A stretch of 64,000 nucleotides of DNA from contig NZ_SJPX01000004.1 of assembly GCF_007860175.1 (NCBI RefSeq), positions 1,029,781-1,093,780 of the forward strand, read 5' to 3'. The notes beneath the pieces are model-generated. The model was not told the DNA's origin. It saw nothing but the letters and a program-made list of their open reading frames with translations, and did not search any database. This DNA is from Rubripirellula reticaptiva (GTDB lineage: Bacteria; Planctomycetota; Planctomycetia; Pirellulales; Pirellulaceae). The first letter of the stretch is position 1; each line of letters opens with the position of its first letter. A program made the translations under genes and the position numbers. Positions 51,201 through 60,517 of this stretch are shown one piece after another.

Positions 51201-54183
51201 TGAACTCCGAGAACGAGTACAAAAGGATGCTAAGGAAGTTGCGCGATTGACCTTGGCCCCACACATCACCCAGCAGCTTGCGTATCGCGAGCGAACGTCG
51301 TCCGTAGTTGGTCCCACGAGATTGCCATCGCAGCAACGTCATCGCGGGCGCATGATCTGAATACGATTGGGCCAAGAATCGGGTCGGTCCATAACATTCG
51401 GCGGCGTTCATGCCTCGCAAATGGGCCCACAGGGTAAAGTACTTGTTTCGAGTGTACCAATAGGTGTGCGCGATCTCGCTATAGATCGAAAACGCCATTT
51501 TTTCTGCCTCGCTGGGCTCGCCGCTTTTCTGTCCGCAGGTCGCTGGAAAGAGCGAATGGCGAAGCTGGCGGATTCCTTCGATGCCCAAGTTCCAAAACAA
51601 TTGCGGTGTGGTGTAGCAAACCGGTTGGCCGAGTTTTTGAAGTGACGCTTCGAAGCTGGCGGCGGCTTGGTCTTTGCTTCCACGTTTAAAATGTAGATCG
51701 CCTTGTTTGAACGAAACTTTGGCCTGCTCCATGACCGTATCCGCGCTGTCTGCGGCACGATCAAGCCAATTCTGCGCTTCGTCGTACCGGCCCTGCAAAG
51801 TCAGCACTTCATTCATCATCATTTCGACGAAGTGGCGGGTATCCCGTTGGGCAAGATGCAGAGATCGTACTGCGATTTTTAGTTGAACTTCAGCACTCGC
51901 CAACGAGAAACTTCCTCGAGCGATTTTGGCGGCTTTCAGCGCACTGGGAAGCGCCTTTTCGTGCAATTGGGCAGCATCGAAATGGTATGCCAGTTCGAAG
52001 TAATGCGTGGGATCGTTCTTTTCAAGGTAGCGTCCAATTTGACCATGCATCAACTTGATGGTCTCGTCGGACAGTTCACTTAAGACCGCTTCGCGTACTT
52101 TGTCGTGGACAAACGAAAGTGCTCGGTCGGGACGACTCCAAACCAGTCGGTGCGCGCGAGCGGGCAGCATTGCAGCGTGCGCCTCTTCCGACCCCATGTC
52201 GACCAGTTCAGCGGCCGTATCCAGGTTGAAGTCTCGGCCGATGACTGCTGCTGCGGCAAGCAGTTTTTTGGCATCATCGGGTAAGTGAGAAAGGCGATCG
52301 ATCAAAATTTCATTGGCGCCCTCAGCGGTCTGAAATGTTGATAGTTTTGGTTCGTCAACGATCCATCCCTGTTCCTGAGCAATCAGCACGTTCGACTCGA
52401 CCAACCCACGAAGCACGGCCGCGGCCATAAACGGGCTGCCGCTTGCGAATCGTTGGACGACTTCGACGGCGGTGTCTGGCAATGGCCCAGCCATCGACTC
52501 GGCGAGTTGCTGGATGTCGTGATCCGTCAAAGGGTCAAGCGTCAAGCGATCGGTGATCGTTAGTTTTTCGACGAGCGCCCGGCTGATACCTTCATCCGGT
52601 CGCATGATCGAAAACAGCAGAAAGTGCTTTGGCTGTGTGTCGCCGATCGCCAGCATCACGCGCATCGACTGGTCGTCCATCCACTGGCAATCATCGACCG
52701 TGATCATGACGCTGCGATCGTCTGTGCCTAAACTGGTCATCAGAGCACAAATTGCCGAAACAACTCGACCTTGTCCTAGTTCCGCTGGCCCCAATAAATG
52801 CTCGCCGTGCCAGCCCAACGCACTGGCCAGCACTGGCATCGCTGTAATGACTTCTTGATGATAATCTCGCATCTCGTGCGTGATTTTTTGCACTAGAATT
52901 GGGTCGGTTGGCAACATCCGCGCCAATTGATCCACCATTTGTAGCCACACTGCGTTGGGCTGTTGGGACGCGTGTTGTGACGCTCGTCCGCGCAGGATCA
53001 AGAACTTCTTGCGAGCCGCCATTCGTGAGATTTCGTTAAGCAACCGGGTTTTTCCCATCCCCGATTCGGCGCACATCGAAACTTGCTTCATGCCTCCAGA
53101 CTGTACTTCGTTCAAGCCTCGCTCGAGCGTCTCGAGCGGTTCGTTTCTCCCAACGAAGGCCGCGTCGATTAACGCCGTGCGCCGGTCGGCTATGCCAAGT
53201 ACAAAGTCGGGCAACTTCGCATCGCTGTCTAACAACCCCAGGATTCTTTGCGCATCAAGTTTCGCGGCGCTTGCGCATTGGTAACGATCGCGAGGTTCTT
53301 TGGCAATCAGTTTGTCAATGAACTGAATCACCAACTTGGGCGTCTCGTCCGAATACCGTCTGGGGTCCGGATCTGCTGTCATGTGCTGATACAGGATGTC
53401 GTTGACGTCTCCGCCAAACGCTGCACCACCGGTCAGAGCGGCGTTGAGTATGTATCCAACGGAATAGAGATCAGAAGATTCGCAAATATCGTGATCGATG
53501 ATTCCGGAAAGTTCTGGCGACGTGTACGAAGCGGATTCTTGCGCAAGTCGGCCTTCATTGGAGAAAACGTCGGGGCACCACAACGGCACATAGCCGCAAA
53601 GGACCGCACGATTGTCTTTTCGAATGATGATATTGGAGGGGCGTATGTCTCGGTGGATGCAACCTATCTCATGGATGCAACCAAGTGCGTCTAGAAGGTC
53701 ACATGCCAATCGCATCGTCTGTTGCGATGTGAAACGTTGCTTGCGAAACTTCGACGCCAGCGAATCGCCGTCGATGTAGTGATAGACCACTCGTAGGTGA
53801 TGTTCGGATGCGTCAAAGCTAATCGGCTGCGAATACGTTTCACAGCGAATACCAGACGTCAGGCGAGCTTCATTGTTAAAGCGATAGAACCCACTCTCTG
53901 CGAATAGCTTCTTAGGAACTTGACGCAGAATAACCAACTCACCCGTTCGGCGATCCTTCGCTAAGAAGCACGAAACCATCGAGTCGTCGGAAAGTTGCCG
54001 ATCGATTTCGTACACGTCTGTTGCGTTGCCGGTGAGGTCGTTCGGTTCGTTAGCAGACAAGCGATGCCTCGATGATTGAGCAAGCGAATTGAATTCGCTT
54101 GCCAGTGGGCGCGTCTGACGGGGCAGCAGACGCAATTGGGAAATTGGAAACGGTTGGATCGAAACGCGATCGAGATCGCGCAC
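48217..54183 (-). CDS. Giant hybrid: pseudokinase / ATPase / TPR / GAF / histidine kinase / receiver / HPt
   Basis: A 1988-residue cytoplasmic signalling protein. Residues about 58-320 have a protein kinase fold with HRDIRPSN, but the VAIK Lys is Arg (VILRQVPK), the DFG is CGY and there is no Gly-rich loop. An AAA/STAND-like ATPase follows, with Walker A ESGMGKTR (376) and [13 protein letters not shown]-like Walker B around 500. A TPR-type helical region spans about 690-1260, a GAF domain about 1290-1430 and a coiled coil after it. The kinase has MSHEIRTP (His about 1481). The receiver has Asp about 1784 in [11 protein letters not shown]. The HPt has its His in [10 protein letters not shown] (about 1929). 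GTG 54183 is the longest start and has no clear ribosome site. Confidence 0.88.
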   Translation of the reverse strand: MRDLDRVSIQPFPISQLRLLPRQTRPLASEFNSLAQSSRHRLSANEPNDLTGNATDVYEIDRQLSDDSMVSCFLAKDRRTGELVILRQVPKKLFAESGFYRFNNEARLTSGIRCETYSQPISFDASEHHLRVVYHYIDGDSLASKFRKQRFTSQQTMRLACDLLDALGCIHEIGCIHRDIRPSNIIIRKDNRAVLCGYVPLWCPDVFSNEGRLAQESASYTSPELSGIIDHDICESSDLYSVGYILNAALTGGAAFGGDVNDILYQHMTADPDPRRYSDETPKLVIQFIDKLIAKEPRDRYQCASAAKLDAQRILGLLDSDAKLPDFVLGIADRRTALIDAAFVGRNEPLETLERGLNEVQSGGMKQVSMCAESGMGKTRLLNEISRMAARKKFLILRGRASQHASQQPNAVWLQMVDQLARMLPTDPILVQKITHEMRDYHQEVITAMPVLASALGWHGEHLLGPAELGQGRVVSAICALMTSLGTDDRSVMITVDDCQWMDDQSMRVMLAIGDTQPKHFLLFSIMRPDEGISRALVEKLTITDRLTLDPLTDHDIQQLAESMAGPLPDTAVEVVQRFASGSPFMAAAVLRGLVESNVLIAQEQGWIVDEPKLSTFQTAEGANEILIDRLSHLPDDAKKLLAAAAVIGRDFNLDTAAELVDMGSEEAHAAMLPARAHRLVWSRPDRALSFVHDKVREAVLSELSDETIKLMHGQIGRYLEKNDPTHYFELAYHFDAAQLHEKALPSALKAAKIARGSFSLASAEVQLKIAVRSLHLAQRDTRHFVEMMMNEVLTLQGRYDEAQNWLDRAADSADTVMEQAKVSFKQGDLHFKRGSKDQAAASFEASLQKLGQPVCYTTPQLFWNLGIEGIRQLRHSLFPATCGQKSGEPSEAEKMAFSIYSEIAHTYWYTRNKYFTLWAHLRGMNAAECYGPTRFLAQSYSDHAPAMTLLRWQSRGTNYGRRSLAIRKLLGDVWGQGQSRNFLSILLYSFSEFMECIDQARQAVAILERTGDYWEVHIARYQLAASLYRTGKFDEAVQLARLNYESAIQLGDFQATGNIVDVWARASIGRVPDDVIATELNRDVIDEQRKCQVLLAKGVQEFYQGRFVAAAKVLGAAVASADESKVGNTYVSPCYPWLCTALRRQIETAPAKIKQVHDAKLKELIKSAQKAVSVGKRFTNELPHALRELAAASAMAGKRRRAEILFRQSLSEANRQQAVVEHAQTVVLHAEFSDDLGWTVDQSEVDRANELLAKLLHAGERINETSSISLLDRFESLLASGRRIATSDLPAEIFDEVRTAAVKILRGEHVFLIRLDNEQNLVTMPGNQPFDDSFVAEVSVCQQTIVRDREHCVIRGIPNDRDGTFLCSPIVVNGQTTAFLYVTNKRFSGLYGKDEIKIADYLTSAAGAALEKADSFEQLHDLNQNLERKVDERTAAIVEHSRQLEMTARKLAVTREKLQLAKNAAESANAAKSDFLARMSHEIRTPITGILGFTELLLRGVITDEEDRTSHLQTIHSNGFHLLHLLNDILDISKIEAGKIESESIPCNPTLVAGDVVASLRSKAIQKGIKLRLRIDGCIPEIIQSDPTRLRQILTNLVGNAIKFTQQGDVTMVIRASGPDTFPNELEIVVEDTGIGMTSHEMSTIFEPFIQADTSTTRNFGGTGLGLSISKRLAEALGGCLSVSSEKNSGTQMSLKLAIQCPTSTKMLSQDQAMALTSGKRASDFQNVDLRGVRVLVVDDSQTNRKLLTLLLSDSGAEVRTASNGKNAVETLADQSLAVDIILMDMQMPVMDGYEATKMLRQRGFDLPIVALTANAMEGDEARCRDAGCSQYLTKPLDLDRLLRIVSDHSLRGAISKNSTQSHSSTAAATDAPNLIPARLDRVDQLSMISDDWLQMFASELIEQVDTTLPSIMAAYENGDLQTVSKHLHQIKGSGGTVGLDELSEIAEQGECALHDVDLNRVLESLLELQDFVDQKKVDLANSSQSH

Positions 54184-54380
54184 TCGCTGAAACGTAACCC
54201 GATAAAGTTTGCGCTACCGAATTTTTCAGCGCGAAAATGGTAAAAGTCGATTTTCCTGTCGCGATTGTGATCGATGTGACTTTCGTGCCTGATACAAAAG
54301 GTCCTTCGCTAGTGGTTTCGGGCACAGAAGTTACTTAGCGGATTACTAATTTGCGGGCAGTCAAATCAGTTATAGGAAAA

Positions 54381-55763
54381 ATGATGGTTACTTTGATTCA
54401 ACAAGAGTCCGAAGTCGGTTGGCAAGAAGATTACGAGAACCGGGTCAATCCGGACTTGATGACCAGGTTACTGCACAACGCAGTTCCGGTATTGAAAGCC
54501 GTGGGTTGGCGTGTGACAACCGTTAGCGAGGGGGGGTGTCGATCGGAGCTTCCGCTGGCGACATCGTCGACCAACCAGCACGGGACTCACCAAGCTGCGC
54601 TGGTCTCGCTATCGGCTGACTACACAGGCGGACTCGCCCTGGCCACACTACTGCGCGGCATTCCTCTTTCGGGCATTCATCGCTGTAAAGATGAGACATC
54701 AGCATCGCTTTGGCTGGCATCCATGGATGTCAAGTATCGAAACCCTAGCACCGGTCACTTGCAAGCCTCGTGTGACATTCCAGCGGATGTCGCCAAAATG
54801 GTTCGTCAGCGATACTTTGCTGGAAAGCGAGTACTAGTGACTTTGCCGGTGATCTTTACGTCCAACGACGAGTTGGTTGCGGAGGCCGAGATGAAATATT
54901 TTGCGCAGCCGTCGATCCAGCTCAAACCGACGAAGGAAAACCCCAAGATTTCGCCGTTGTTCAAGCAGAAACTCAAAGCGTCTGCTCGAATGATCGCGGG
55001 AGTTCGGGCATCGTCCGAAGCTCATCTAACGCGGTTCGATCAAAGCCACGAACGACAAGCCGCCGGGCCGCATGGCGAATTGCTGGCCGATCGACTTAAC
55101 GGTGTCTTGCCACAACTACGAGACATGGTGCTGGCCCGGACAAGTCACATCGATCGGACAGTCAAGAGTGTCTCAGGCTTGCAACAAGTCGTCATTCTTG
55201 GCGTCGGTTTGGACATGCGTCCGTTTCGGTTGTCACAGTCCTTGGGTGGGCCGACTTTCTTCGAACTTGATCTACCCGAAATGCTGGAAGAACGCATGCG
55301 AGTGATTTCGAAAATGGCCCGCGGCCACGACGTGAATCGACGGATGATTGCCGCTGATTTTAAAACCGATGATGTTTCCGAATTGTTGCTCAGCCACCCG
55401 GATTTTGATCCCCACGCCGCGACTGTCGTTGTGTACGAAGGGTGTTCGATGTACTTCACGGCCGACGAGAATGAGGAGATTTTGACCAGGGCTGGACGAG
55501 TGATGCAAAACCCGTCCAGCCGATTGTGGTCGGACATGGTTGCTGAGGGTGTGGTCAACGGTTCTCATCAAATTCCAGAGATCACAAAATTTTTAGATGG
55601 CATGGAAGAGATGGGCGAGAGATTCATCTTTGGTTGTGATCGACCAGCCGATTTCTTGCTGCGTTGTGGGTTTAACAACACCGAGACGACGTCCGCCGGT
55701 GCACACTTGAAGTCCAACGATCCGGTGTTGGGGACATATCAGTTCAGCGTCGCTTCGAAGTAA
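54381..55763 (+). CDS. Hotdog thioesterase-like / LCM-type methyltransferase fusion
   Basis: Residues about 15-185 look like a DUF4442 or PaaI-like hotdog domain: HNAVPVLKAVGWRV, then TNQHGTHQAALVSLSADYTGGLALATLL, with DVKYRNPSTG later. Residues about 225-460 are a leucine carboxyl methyltransferase-like, SAM-dependent methyltransferase (Ppm1/TIGR00027 type): VVILGVGLDMRPFRL, FFELDLPEMLEERM and VVYEGCSMYFTADE. The fusion is unusual. It may methylate an acyl-thioester-related or carboxylate substrate (inference). The frame is open from TTG 54351; ATG 54381 is chosen because AGGA lies just before it (ATG 54384 has slightly better spacing). A strong terminator follows. It is divergent from the giant kinase gene. 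Confidence 0.75.
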   Translation: MMVTLIQQESEVGWQEDYENRVNPDLMTRLLHNAVPVLKAVGWRVTTVSEGGCRSELPLATSSTNQHGTHQAALVSLSADYTGGLALATLLRGIPLSGIHRCKDETSASLWLASMDVKYRNPSTGHLQASCDIPADVAKMVRQRYFAGKRVLVTLPVIFTSNDELVAEAEMKYFAQPSIQLKPTKENPKISPLFKQKLKASARMIAGVRASSEAHLTRFDQSHERQAAGPHGELLADRLNGVLPQLRDMVLARTSHIDRTVKSVSGLQQVVILGVGLDMRPFRLSQSLGGPTFFELDLPEMLEERMRVISKMARGHDVNRRMIAADFKTDDVSELLLSHPDFDPHAATVVVYEGCSMYFTADENEEILTRAGRVMQNPSSRLWSDMVAEGVVNGSHQIPEITKFLDGMEEMGERFIFGCDRPADFLLRCGFNNTETTSAGAHLKSNDPVLGTYQFSVASK

Positions 55764-55799
55764 ATATGTTGATCTTTGCATCGCTTTGACCGGCGTATC

Positions 55800-55844
55800 A
55801 GCCGTTCCCTTGATTGCGACGCAGGAAGGGGAACGGCTTTTTTT
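55800..55844 (+). terminator. Intrinsic terminator with T-run
   Basis: AGCCGTTCCC (55800-55809) pairs with GGGAACGGCT (55829-55838) and a run of seven T follows at 55838-55844. It lies 37 bases after the stop of the hotdog-methyltransferase gene and is the clearest intrinsic terminator in the window. Confidence 0.85.
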
Positions 55845-56032
55845 CAGTGGCGTAGCAACGGATCGCTTCGGGTTGATGTGACGTGTTTTTCGAATTCAAA
55901 CGTCGATGCAAGCAGGTTCTGCCGGACAGGTGTGGGGGGTGCTGGTTTACCCATTGGACTTTGAGGGCAGATTCGCTTTAGCAAAACTTTTTTGGTCGTT
56001 CGTGCCGACACTGGAAGAGATACCGGAAAACC

Positions 56033-56053
56033 CGGCCTAACGATTACAGGCCG
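56033..56053 (+). repeat. Hairpin just upstream of the FadL-like gene
   Basis: CGGCCT (56033-56038) and AGGCCG (56048-56053) form a 6-bp stem, 18 bases before ATG 56072. It could be a leader structure affecting translation; no proof. Confidence 0.35.
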
Positions 56054-56071
56054 ATTCAATTGGCGGGGCAC

Positions 56072-57349
56072 ATGAAAAAAGTTTTTTTGATGGCATTGGC
56101 CATCCTCTTTGTCGTTACGACTTTCAACACGATTTCCAGCAAGGCGTTGGCTCAAGGCGCCATTGTTTCGGCTGGTGGTCCGGTGCACCGCGGGATGGGC
56201 GGTGCTTCTACCGCCGCACCGATCAGCGCGTTGGGGGCACTGTACTGGAACCCAGCCACGATCAGCGGCCTGGAACACTCTGAGTTAGAGGTCGGCGTCG
56301 ATGTGCTCTCGACCGACCACCGAGTGACCTCTAGTTTTGGCGGTTCGAGCGGAGAAACGGTCGCGGACCCGGGCACCTTTCCGGTGCCGAACTTTGCTTG
56401 GGTCCATCGCCTCGAAGATTCACGTTTTACACTCGGACTTGGCGTCAACGCCGTTGCTGGTTTTAAAACAAACCTACAGGCTGACCCGACCAATCCAGTT
56501 CTTGCGCCGCAGCCGTTCGGTTTGGGACGCGTCAGTTCAGAAGCGACCTTTTTGCAAATTTCGCCAGTCCTATCGATGGCGGTTTCGGAACGGATTTCTT
56601 TCGCCGCTGGCCCGATCATCACGAGTGCCCAAGTCGGTATCGAGCCATTCGTTTTTGATTCTGCAAACGCGGACGGAACGTATTCGTCGGGCAGGTCGAC
56701 CAAGTACCAATGGGGCGGCGGAGTTCAGGCCGGCGTGTACTTCATTCCCAGCGAAGATTGGCGTTTAGGGGCGTCCATCAAAAGCCCTGCGTGGATGGAT
56801 ACGTTTGAGTACTTTGGACAGGACGAAAACGGGCTTCCTCGCAAAATGACCGCCGAGATTGATCTTCCGATGATCGTTTCGCTGGGCGCTGGCTATGCTG
56901 GTCGCGAAAACTGGCTATTCGCAGCGGACGCCAGATTCATCGACTACAAGAATGCGGATGGGTTTGGTGATGATGCGGTCTATGATGCAACCGGCGCGCT
57001 TGGCGGACTTGATTGGAGCAGCGTTTTTTCGCTAGCCCTTGGTGCACAGCGTCAACTGAACGAACGAGTTTTTCTGCGTGCGGGATACAATTACAACACG
57101 AACCCGATCAAAGACAGTGAAACATTTTTTAACATGGCTTCGCCTTTGATTTACGAACACATGCTAAGCGTCGGCGGATCCTATAACTTCAACGAAAAGC
57201 TTGCCGTTAGCGCGGCGTACTCGCACTACATCGAAAACTCTCGTAGCGGTCCTTTCGTGTTACCAGGAATCGGTGCAGTGCCTGGTTCGTCGGTCACGAC
57301 CGAAATGTCGGCAGACTTTCTTAGCTTTGGCATCGTAATGCAGCAGTAA
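56072..57349 (+). CDS. FadL/OmpP1/TodX-family outer membrane protein
   Basis: Outer membrane beta-barrel of the FadL family, which moves hydrophobic molecules such as fatty acids or aromatics across the outer membrane. A signal peptide ends near ALAQG. The start of the mature protein (GAIVSAGGPVHRGMGGASTAAPISALGALYWNPATIS) fits the FadL N-terminal hatch with its NPA box. The remainder alternates in the way expected for beta strands, and ends in a hydrophobic residue pattern (SFGIVMQQ). The 425-residue length is typical. An upstream TTG (56060) is possible, but ATG 56072 has a GGCGGGG site. It follows a hotdog-domain gene, which may suggest a lipid-related role (inference). Confidence 0.82.
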   Translation: MKKVFLMALAILFVVTTFNTISSKALAQGAIVSAGGPVHRGMGGASTAAPISALGALYWNPATISGLEHSELEVGVDVLSTDHRVTSSFGGSSGETVADPGTFPVPNFAWVHRLEDSRFTLGLGVNAVAGFKTNLQADPTNPVLAPQPFGLGRVSSEATFLQISPVLSMAVSERISFAAGPIITSAQVGIEPFVFDSANADGTYSSGRSTKYQWGGGVQAGVYFIPSEDWRLGASIKSPAWMDTFEYFGQDENGLPRKMTAEIDLPMIVSLGAGYAGRENWLFAADARFIDYKNADGFGDDAVYDATGALGGLDWSSVFSLALGAQRQLNERVFLRAGYNYNTNPIKDSETFFNMASPLIYEHMLSVGGSYNFNEKLAVSAAYSHYIENSRSGPFVLPGIGAVPGSSVTTEMSADFLSFGIVMQQ

Positions 57350-57436
57350 ACAGTCACTGAGAGTTTTGAACTGGCTTCGGCAGGAAATGGTCTCGGACTG
57401 AAGTCGGGCATCCTCCGCTCGGCTGCGATACACTGA

Positions 57437-57457
57437 AATTTGCAAAACTTGCAAATT
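57437..57457. promoter_or_regulatory. Palindrome upstream of the 994-residue gene
   Basis: AATTTGCAA (57437-57445) and TTGCAAATT (57449-57457) form a perfect 9-bp inverted repeat with a 3-base spacer, ending 19 bases before ATG 57477. Size and position fit a dimeric regulator operator. Confidence 0.5.
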
Positions 57458-57476
57458 CGTAGTCGGAGACAGGCAG

Positions 57477-60461
57477 ATGCGATCACGGTTTCAGTTTCAC
57501 TTGGTGACTTGTTTGCTTGTGCTGTTGGGGGCGATGGCGGTAGTCGCAATGCCTTCGTTCTCTCGGGGGCCCGCCATCGATGACGTTGGCCCAACAACGG
57601 TGGTCGGGCGAGTCGTCGATGTCGACGGTAAAGCGGTATCGCAAGCAACCGTGACAGTGCAATCGAGGCTGCCAGCCTCGGTTTCGACTGCGACCGTTCA
57701 GGTGACTACCGATGTCAGTGGTGGTTTCACGGTTGAAGTGAGTGGCAATCCGATCGCTTTTCAGCAGTGGAAAATCGTTGCTAACACTAGCGATGGCAGC
57801 CAAGCCGGTTTCTTTCGATACAGCGGGTTGAAAGAGGCAACGGTTGACTCGAAAATCGAAATCAAGGTCGAGCCAACGAAGGCGTACACCATCAATGTGG
57901 TGGTCGCCGATTCGAAACCTGTCGCTGACGCGCAAGTGGCTATCCAGTTTGGCTATCCGCATTTAGTGGACGGCCTGAGAACGGATGCGGACGGGAAAAT
58001 TTCCGTGTACGCCGCAAAGTCCGAACGTGTCGATGCGGTGATTGCGTGGAAGGATGGCGTTGGGTTTGACTACGAAGTCTATGCACTCGGTCGAGATCAA
58101 AAGTCGGACCTAAAGACGGCCGTGCCTGAGTTTCCCGGTGATGGGGAAACGTTGCGACTTGACGGTGCCTCGCCGGTAACCGTGAATGTCGTTGATACGG
58201 CAGGCGAACCGATCGAAGGTGTTCGCTTGTATCCGTGGATACTTCGCAAAGAATCGGCCAACCGCGAGTTGAACCTCAGCTACTTCACTGACGCGATGTC
58301 TCAGTCGACCGATGCGTCAGGTGCCACGACGTTTGCGTGGATGCCCAAATGGCAAACTTCCGGCGTCACGATCTGGCCGACTGCCGATGGTTACACGCGG
58401 ACTCGAGCCAACTACGATCCGGCCGTTGATGTTGGCGAGTTGACTGTCACGCTCGACCAGTTGGTCACGATCCGAGGCCGAGTGCTTGATCCGGCGGGTG
58501 AACCGGCCGGGGGAATCGCCGTTCATGCGACTGGTGAAGGATACGGTTGGGATGGCGGACGCGACGTGACCAAGTCCGCCGATGATGGAACGTACGAGTT
58601 ACAGGTTCCACCGGAACAGGTTTACATGGTCACCGCGTCGAATGATGATTGGGTGGCGGACGCAGTTCCAAGTTTCGTCGTCAACTCCGGCAAGCCAGTC
58701 GAGGGCATCGATTTGACGCTGCGCAAGCCGACTCGCTTGACCGGGCTGCTGACCGCAGAACCATCGGGTGAAGCGCTCAAGAACGAACGCGTGATTGTCT
58801 ATCAATTTGGCGATGACCTCGGGTCCATCACAGGAGCCTCGATCGCCAATCCAGAGAATTCACGTCGCTATGTGCGACCGATGGCCGTGAACGTCACCAA
58901 GACGGATTACGATGGTCGTTTTGAGTTCTTGCTGGGGAATGGTTCTTACGACATTCGTCCACCACGCCAAGAGAAGGCTGAAGAGTTCGATGTGTCCGGC
59001 GAGGCAGCGCTGACCATCGATGTGACGACCGAGATTCAAGCGAAAATCAAGCTGACCGGAGTCGTGCGGCATCAAGAAGACGATCGGCCGTTGTCGGGGA
59101 TTCGATTGAGTGCAGTTTCGCAGCGTTTCCGTGGTGATGATTGGCAAGCGTTAACGGACAAGGACGGAACGTTCGCGGTCGAGCGATTGGGTGAGCCGAC
59201 TTATGTTTTAGCGATGAACGACGACAAGTCGCTAGGCGCGGTTTCTATTTTGCCGGGTGACCAAAGCACGCTGGAAATGAAACTGGAAAAAACCGGTTCG
59301 GCGTTCGGAGTTCTGCACAAAACCGACTCAGCGGAACCGGCTGCCGCAGAAAAGATTCGTTTTGGAATTCGAATTCCGGACGAAAACAATCAAACCTGGA
59401 GCAATCGATTTGGTGGCTTGGCGGTAACGGATTCAGAAGGTCGGTTTCGTCTCGAGGGGTTGGTCCCGGGTTGGGAGTACGACCTCAACTTGGAGTCTCG
59501 GCCCGACGGGTCCATCCCGAGCCTGAAAAGCATTACCATCGTCTCGGTCCTACAAGTCGACATGGGAGCCATGAACATTCCGGCGCCGCGCAAACCTTAT
59601 GTGCCACCGACGCTAGACGAACGCATTGCCGGGGCGATGGGGGTGAAGGGATCGGCTCAGGAACGTTTCGATCGTGCAATACCGCGGTGCAGAATCAACA
59701 AGCAAAAGTTGTTGATAGTGCTTGGCAAACCCGATGAACCGCAAGTTCGTCAATTCATGGGATTGCGATACGAGGACAGTGATTTCCGTAAAATTCGTGA
59801 CGACTTTTTGATCATGGCATTGTCCACCGAAGATCCAGCAATGGCTGCGGACGTTGAGAAGCTTTTCGAGGGATTTGACGCCAGAGTCGACGAGGAATCG
59901 ATGTCTTTTTCCCTGGCCTTGGTTGATGCAGACGGCGACCTGATTGCGCACAGTTCCGAAGTCGACTTGATCGAACAAGACGAGCTATCCAAAGACGCGG
60001 TGATCGAGTGGCTGCGTTCGCATCTCGACGAACCGATCGACGCCAAAAAATTGCTCAGCGACACGTTGGCAAAGGCAAAGAAGGAAAACAAGCGTGTTCT
60101 GGTTCAGGAGACTGCGGCATGGTGTGGTCCCTGCCACTTGCTGTCGGATTACTTGGACGGAAATCGGGCGTGGGAGGCGGACTACCTTTGGATCAAGATG
60201 GATCATCGCTTCACCGGCGCACGCGAAATCATGGTGGACCTGCGTGACGGCTCGAATGGTGGCATTCCCTGGTTCGCGATCCTTGACGCGAATGGCGAAA
60301 AATTGGCGACGTCCAATCACTTTGAATCGGGTGACAACATTGGTTTCCCCTCAAGCCAACACGGGCAAACGCATTTTAAGAAAATGCTGCTCGATACTAA
60401 GATCACGATGTCGGAAGATGAAATCAGCGCGCTTGTCGAGCGACTCAAGAAAGACGAGTGA
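57477..60461 (+). CDS. Exported CarboxypepD-like repeat protein with thioredoxin-like C-terminus
   Basis: A 994-residue exported protein. The N-terminal signal is CLLVLLGAMAVVAMPSFS. Several carboxypeptidase regulatory-like (Ig-like) repeats follow between about 40 and 690, each with patterns such as VVGRVVDVDGKAVSQATVTVQS and IRGRVLDPAGEPAGGIAVHATG. The last 130 residues contain a thioredoxin-like domain with WCGPCHL (around 882-888), GIPWFAILDANG and the following strand. The dithiol suggests a redox or disulfide role in the envelope, perhaps linked to the repeats as adhesive or binding parts (inference). Plain ATG start with weak ribosome binding (GGCAG). Confidence 0.82.
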   Translation: MRSRFQFHLVTCLLVLLGAMAVVAMPSFSRGPAIDDVGPTTVVGRVVDVDGKAVSQATVTVQSRLPASVSTATVQVTTDVSGGFTVEVSGNPIAFQQWKIVANTSDGSQAGFFRYSGLKEATVDSKIEIKVEPTKAYTINVVVADSKPVADAQVAIQFGYPHLVDGLRTDADGKISVYAAKSERVDAVIAWKDGVGFDYEVYALGRDQKSDLKTAVPEFPGDGETLRLDGASPVTVNVVDTAGEPIEGVRLYPWILRKESANRELNLSYFTDAMSQSTDASGATTFAWMPKWQTSGVTIWPTADGYTRTRANYDPAVDVGELTVTLDQLVTIRGRVLDPAGEPAGGIAVHATGEGYGWDGGRDVTKSADDGTYELQVPPEQVYMVTASNDDWVADAVPSFVVNSGKPVEGIDLTLRKPTRLTGLLTAEPSGEALKNERVIVYQFGDDLGSITGASIANPENSRRYVRPMAVNVTKTDYDGRFEFLLGNGSYDIRPPRQEKAEEFDVSGEAALTIDVTTEIQAKIKLTGVVRHQEDDRPLSGIRLSAVSQRFRGDDWQALTDKDGTFAVERLGEPTYVLAMNDDKSLGAVSILPGDQSTLEMKLEKTGSAFGVLHKTDSAEPAAAEKIRFGIRIPDENNQTWSNRFGGLAVTDSEGRFRLEGLVPGWEYDLNLESRPDGSIPSLKSITIVSVLQVDMGAMNIPAPRKPYVPPTLDERIAGAMGVKGSAQERFDRAIPRCRINKQKLLIVLGKPDEPQVRQFMGLRYEDSDFRKIRDDFLIMALSTEDPAMAADVEKLFEGFDARVDEESMSFSLALVDADGDLIAHSSEVDLIEQDELSKDAVIEWLRSHLDEPIDAKKLLSDTLAKAKKENKRVLVQETAAWCGPCHLLSDYLDGNRAWEADYLWIKMDHRFTGAREIMVDLRDGSNGGIPWFAILDANGEKLATSNHFESGDNIGFPSSQHGQTHFKKMLLDTKITMSEDEISALVERLKKDE

Positions 60462-60517
60462 ACGAATGCCGTGATTTCGTAGCGCAGACTGCCAGCCTGT
60501 TTTGCATTTTCCGACTG

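Larger units (their letters stand above)
55764..56071. other. Intergenic region between the fusion gene and the FadL-like gene
   Basis: This 308-base region contains the terminator at 55800-55844 and the small hairpin at 56033-56053. Between these I see no gene and no clear promoter; an AT-rich part around 55983-55997 is the best place for one. Confidence 0.5.

Noticed and set aside
57668-57682. GAGGCT/AGCCTC hairpin inside the CarboxypepD gene and a similar CTGCCAGCCT near 60487
   Set aside because: Only about ten bases are shared; no element edges could be defined, so no repeat family is claimed.
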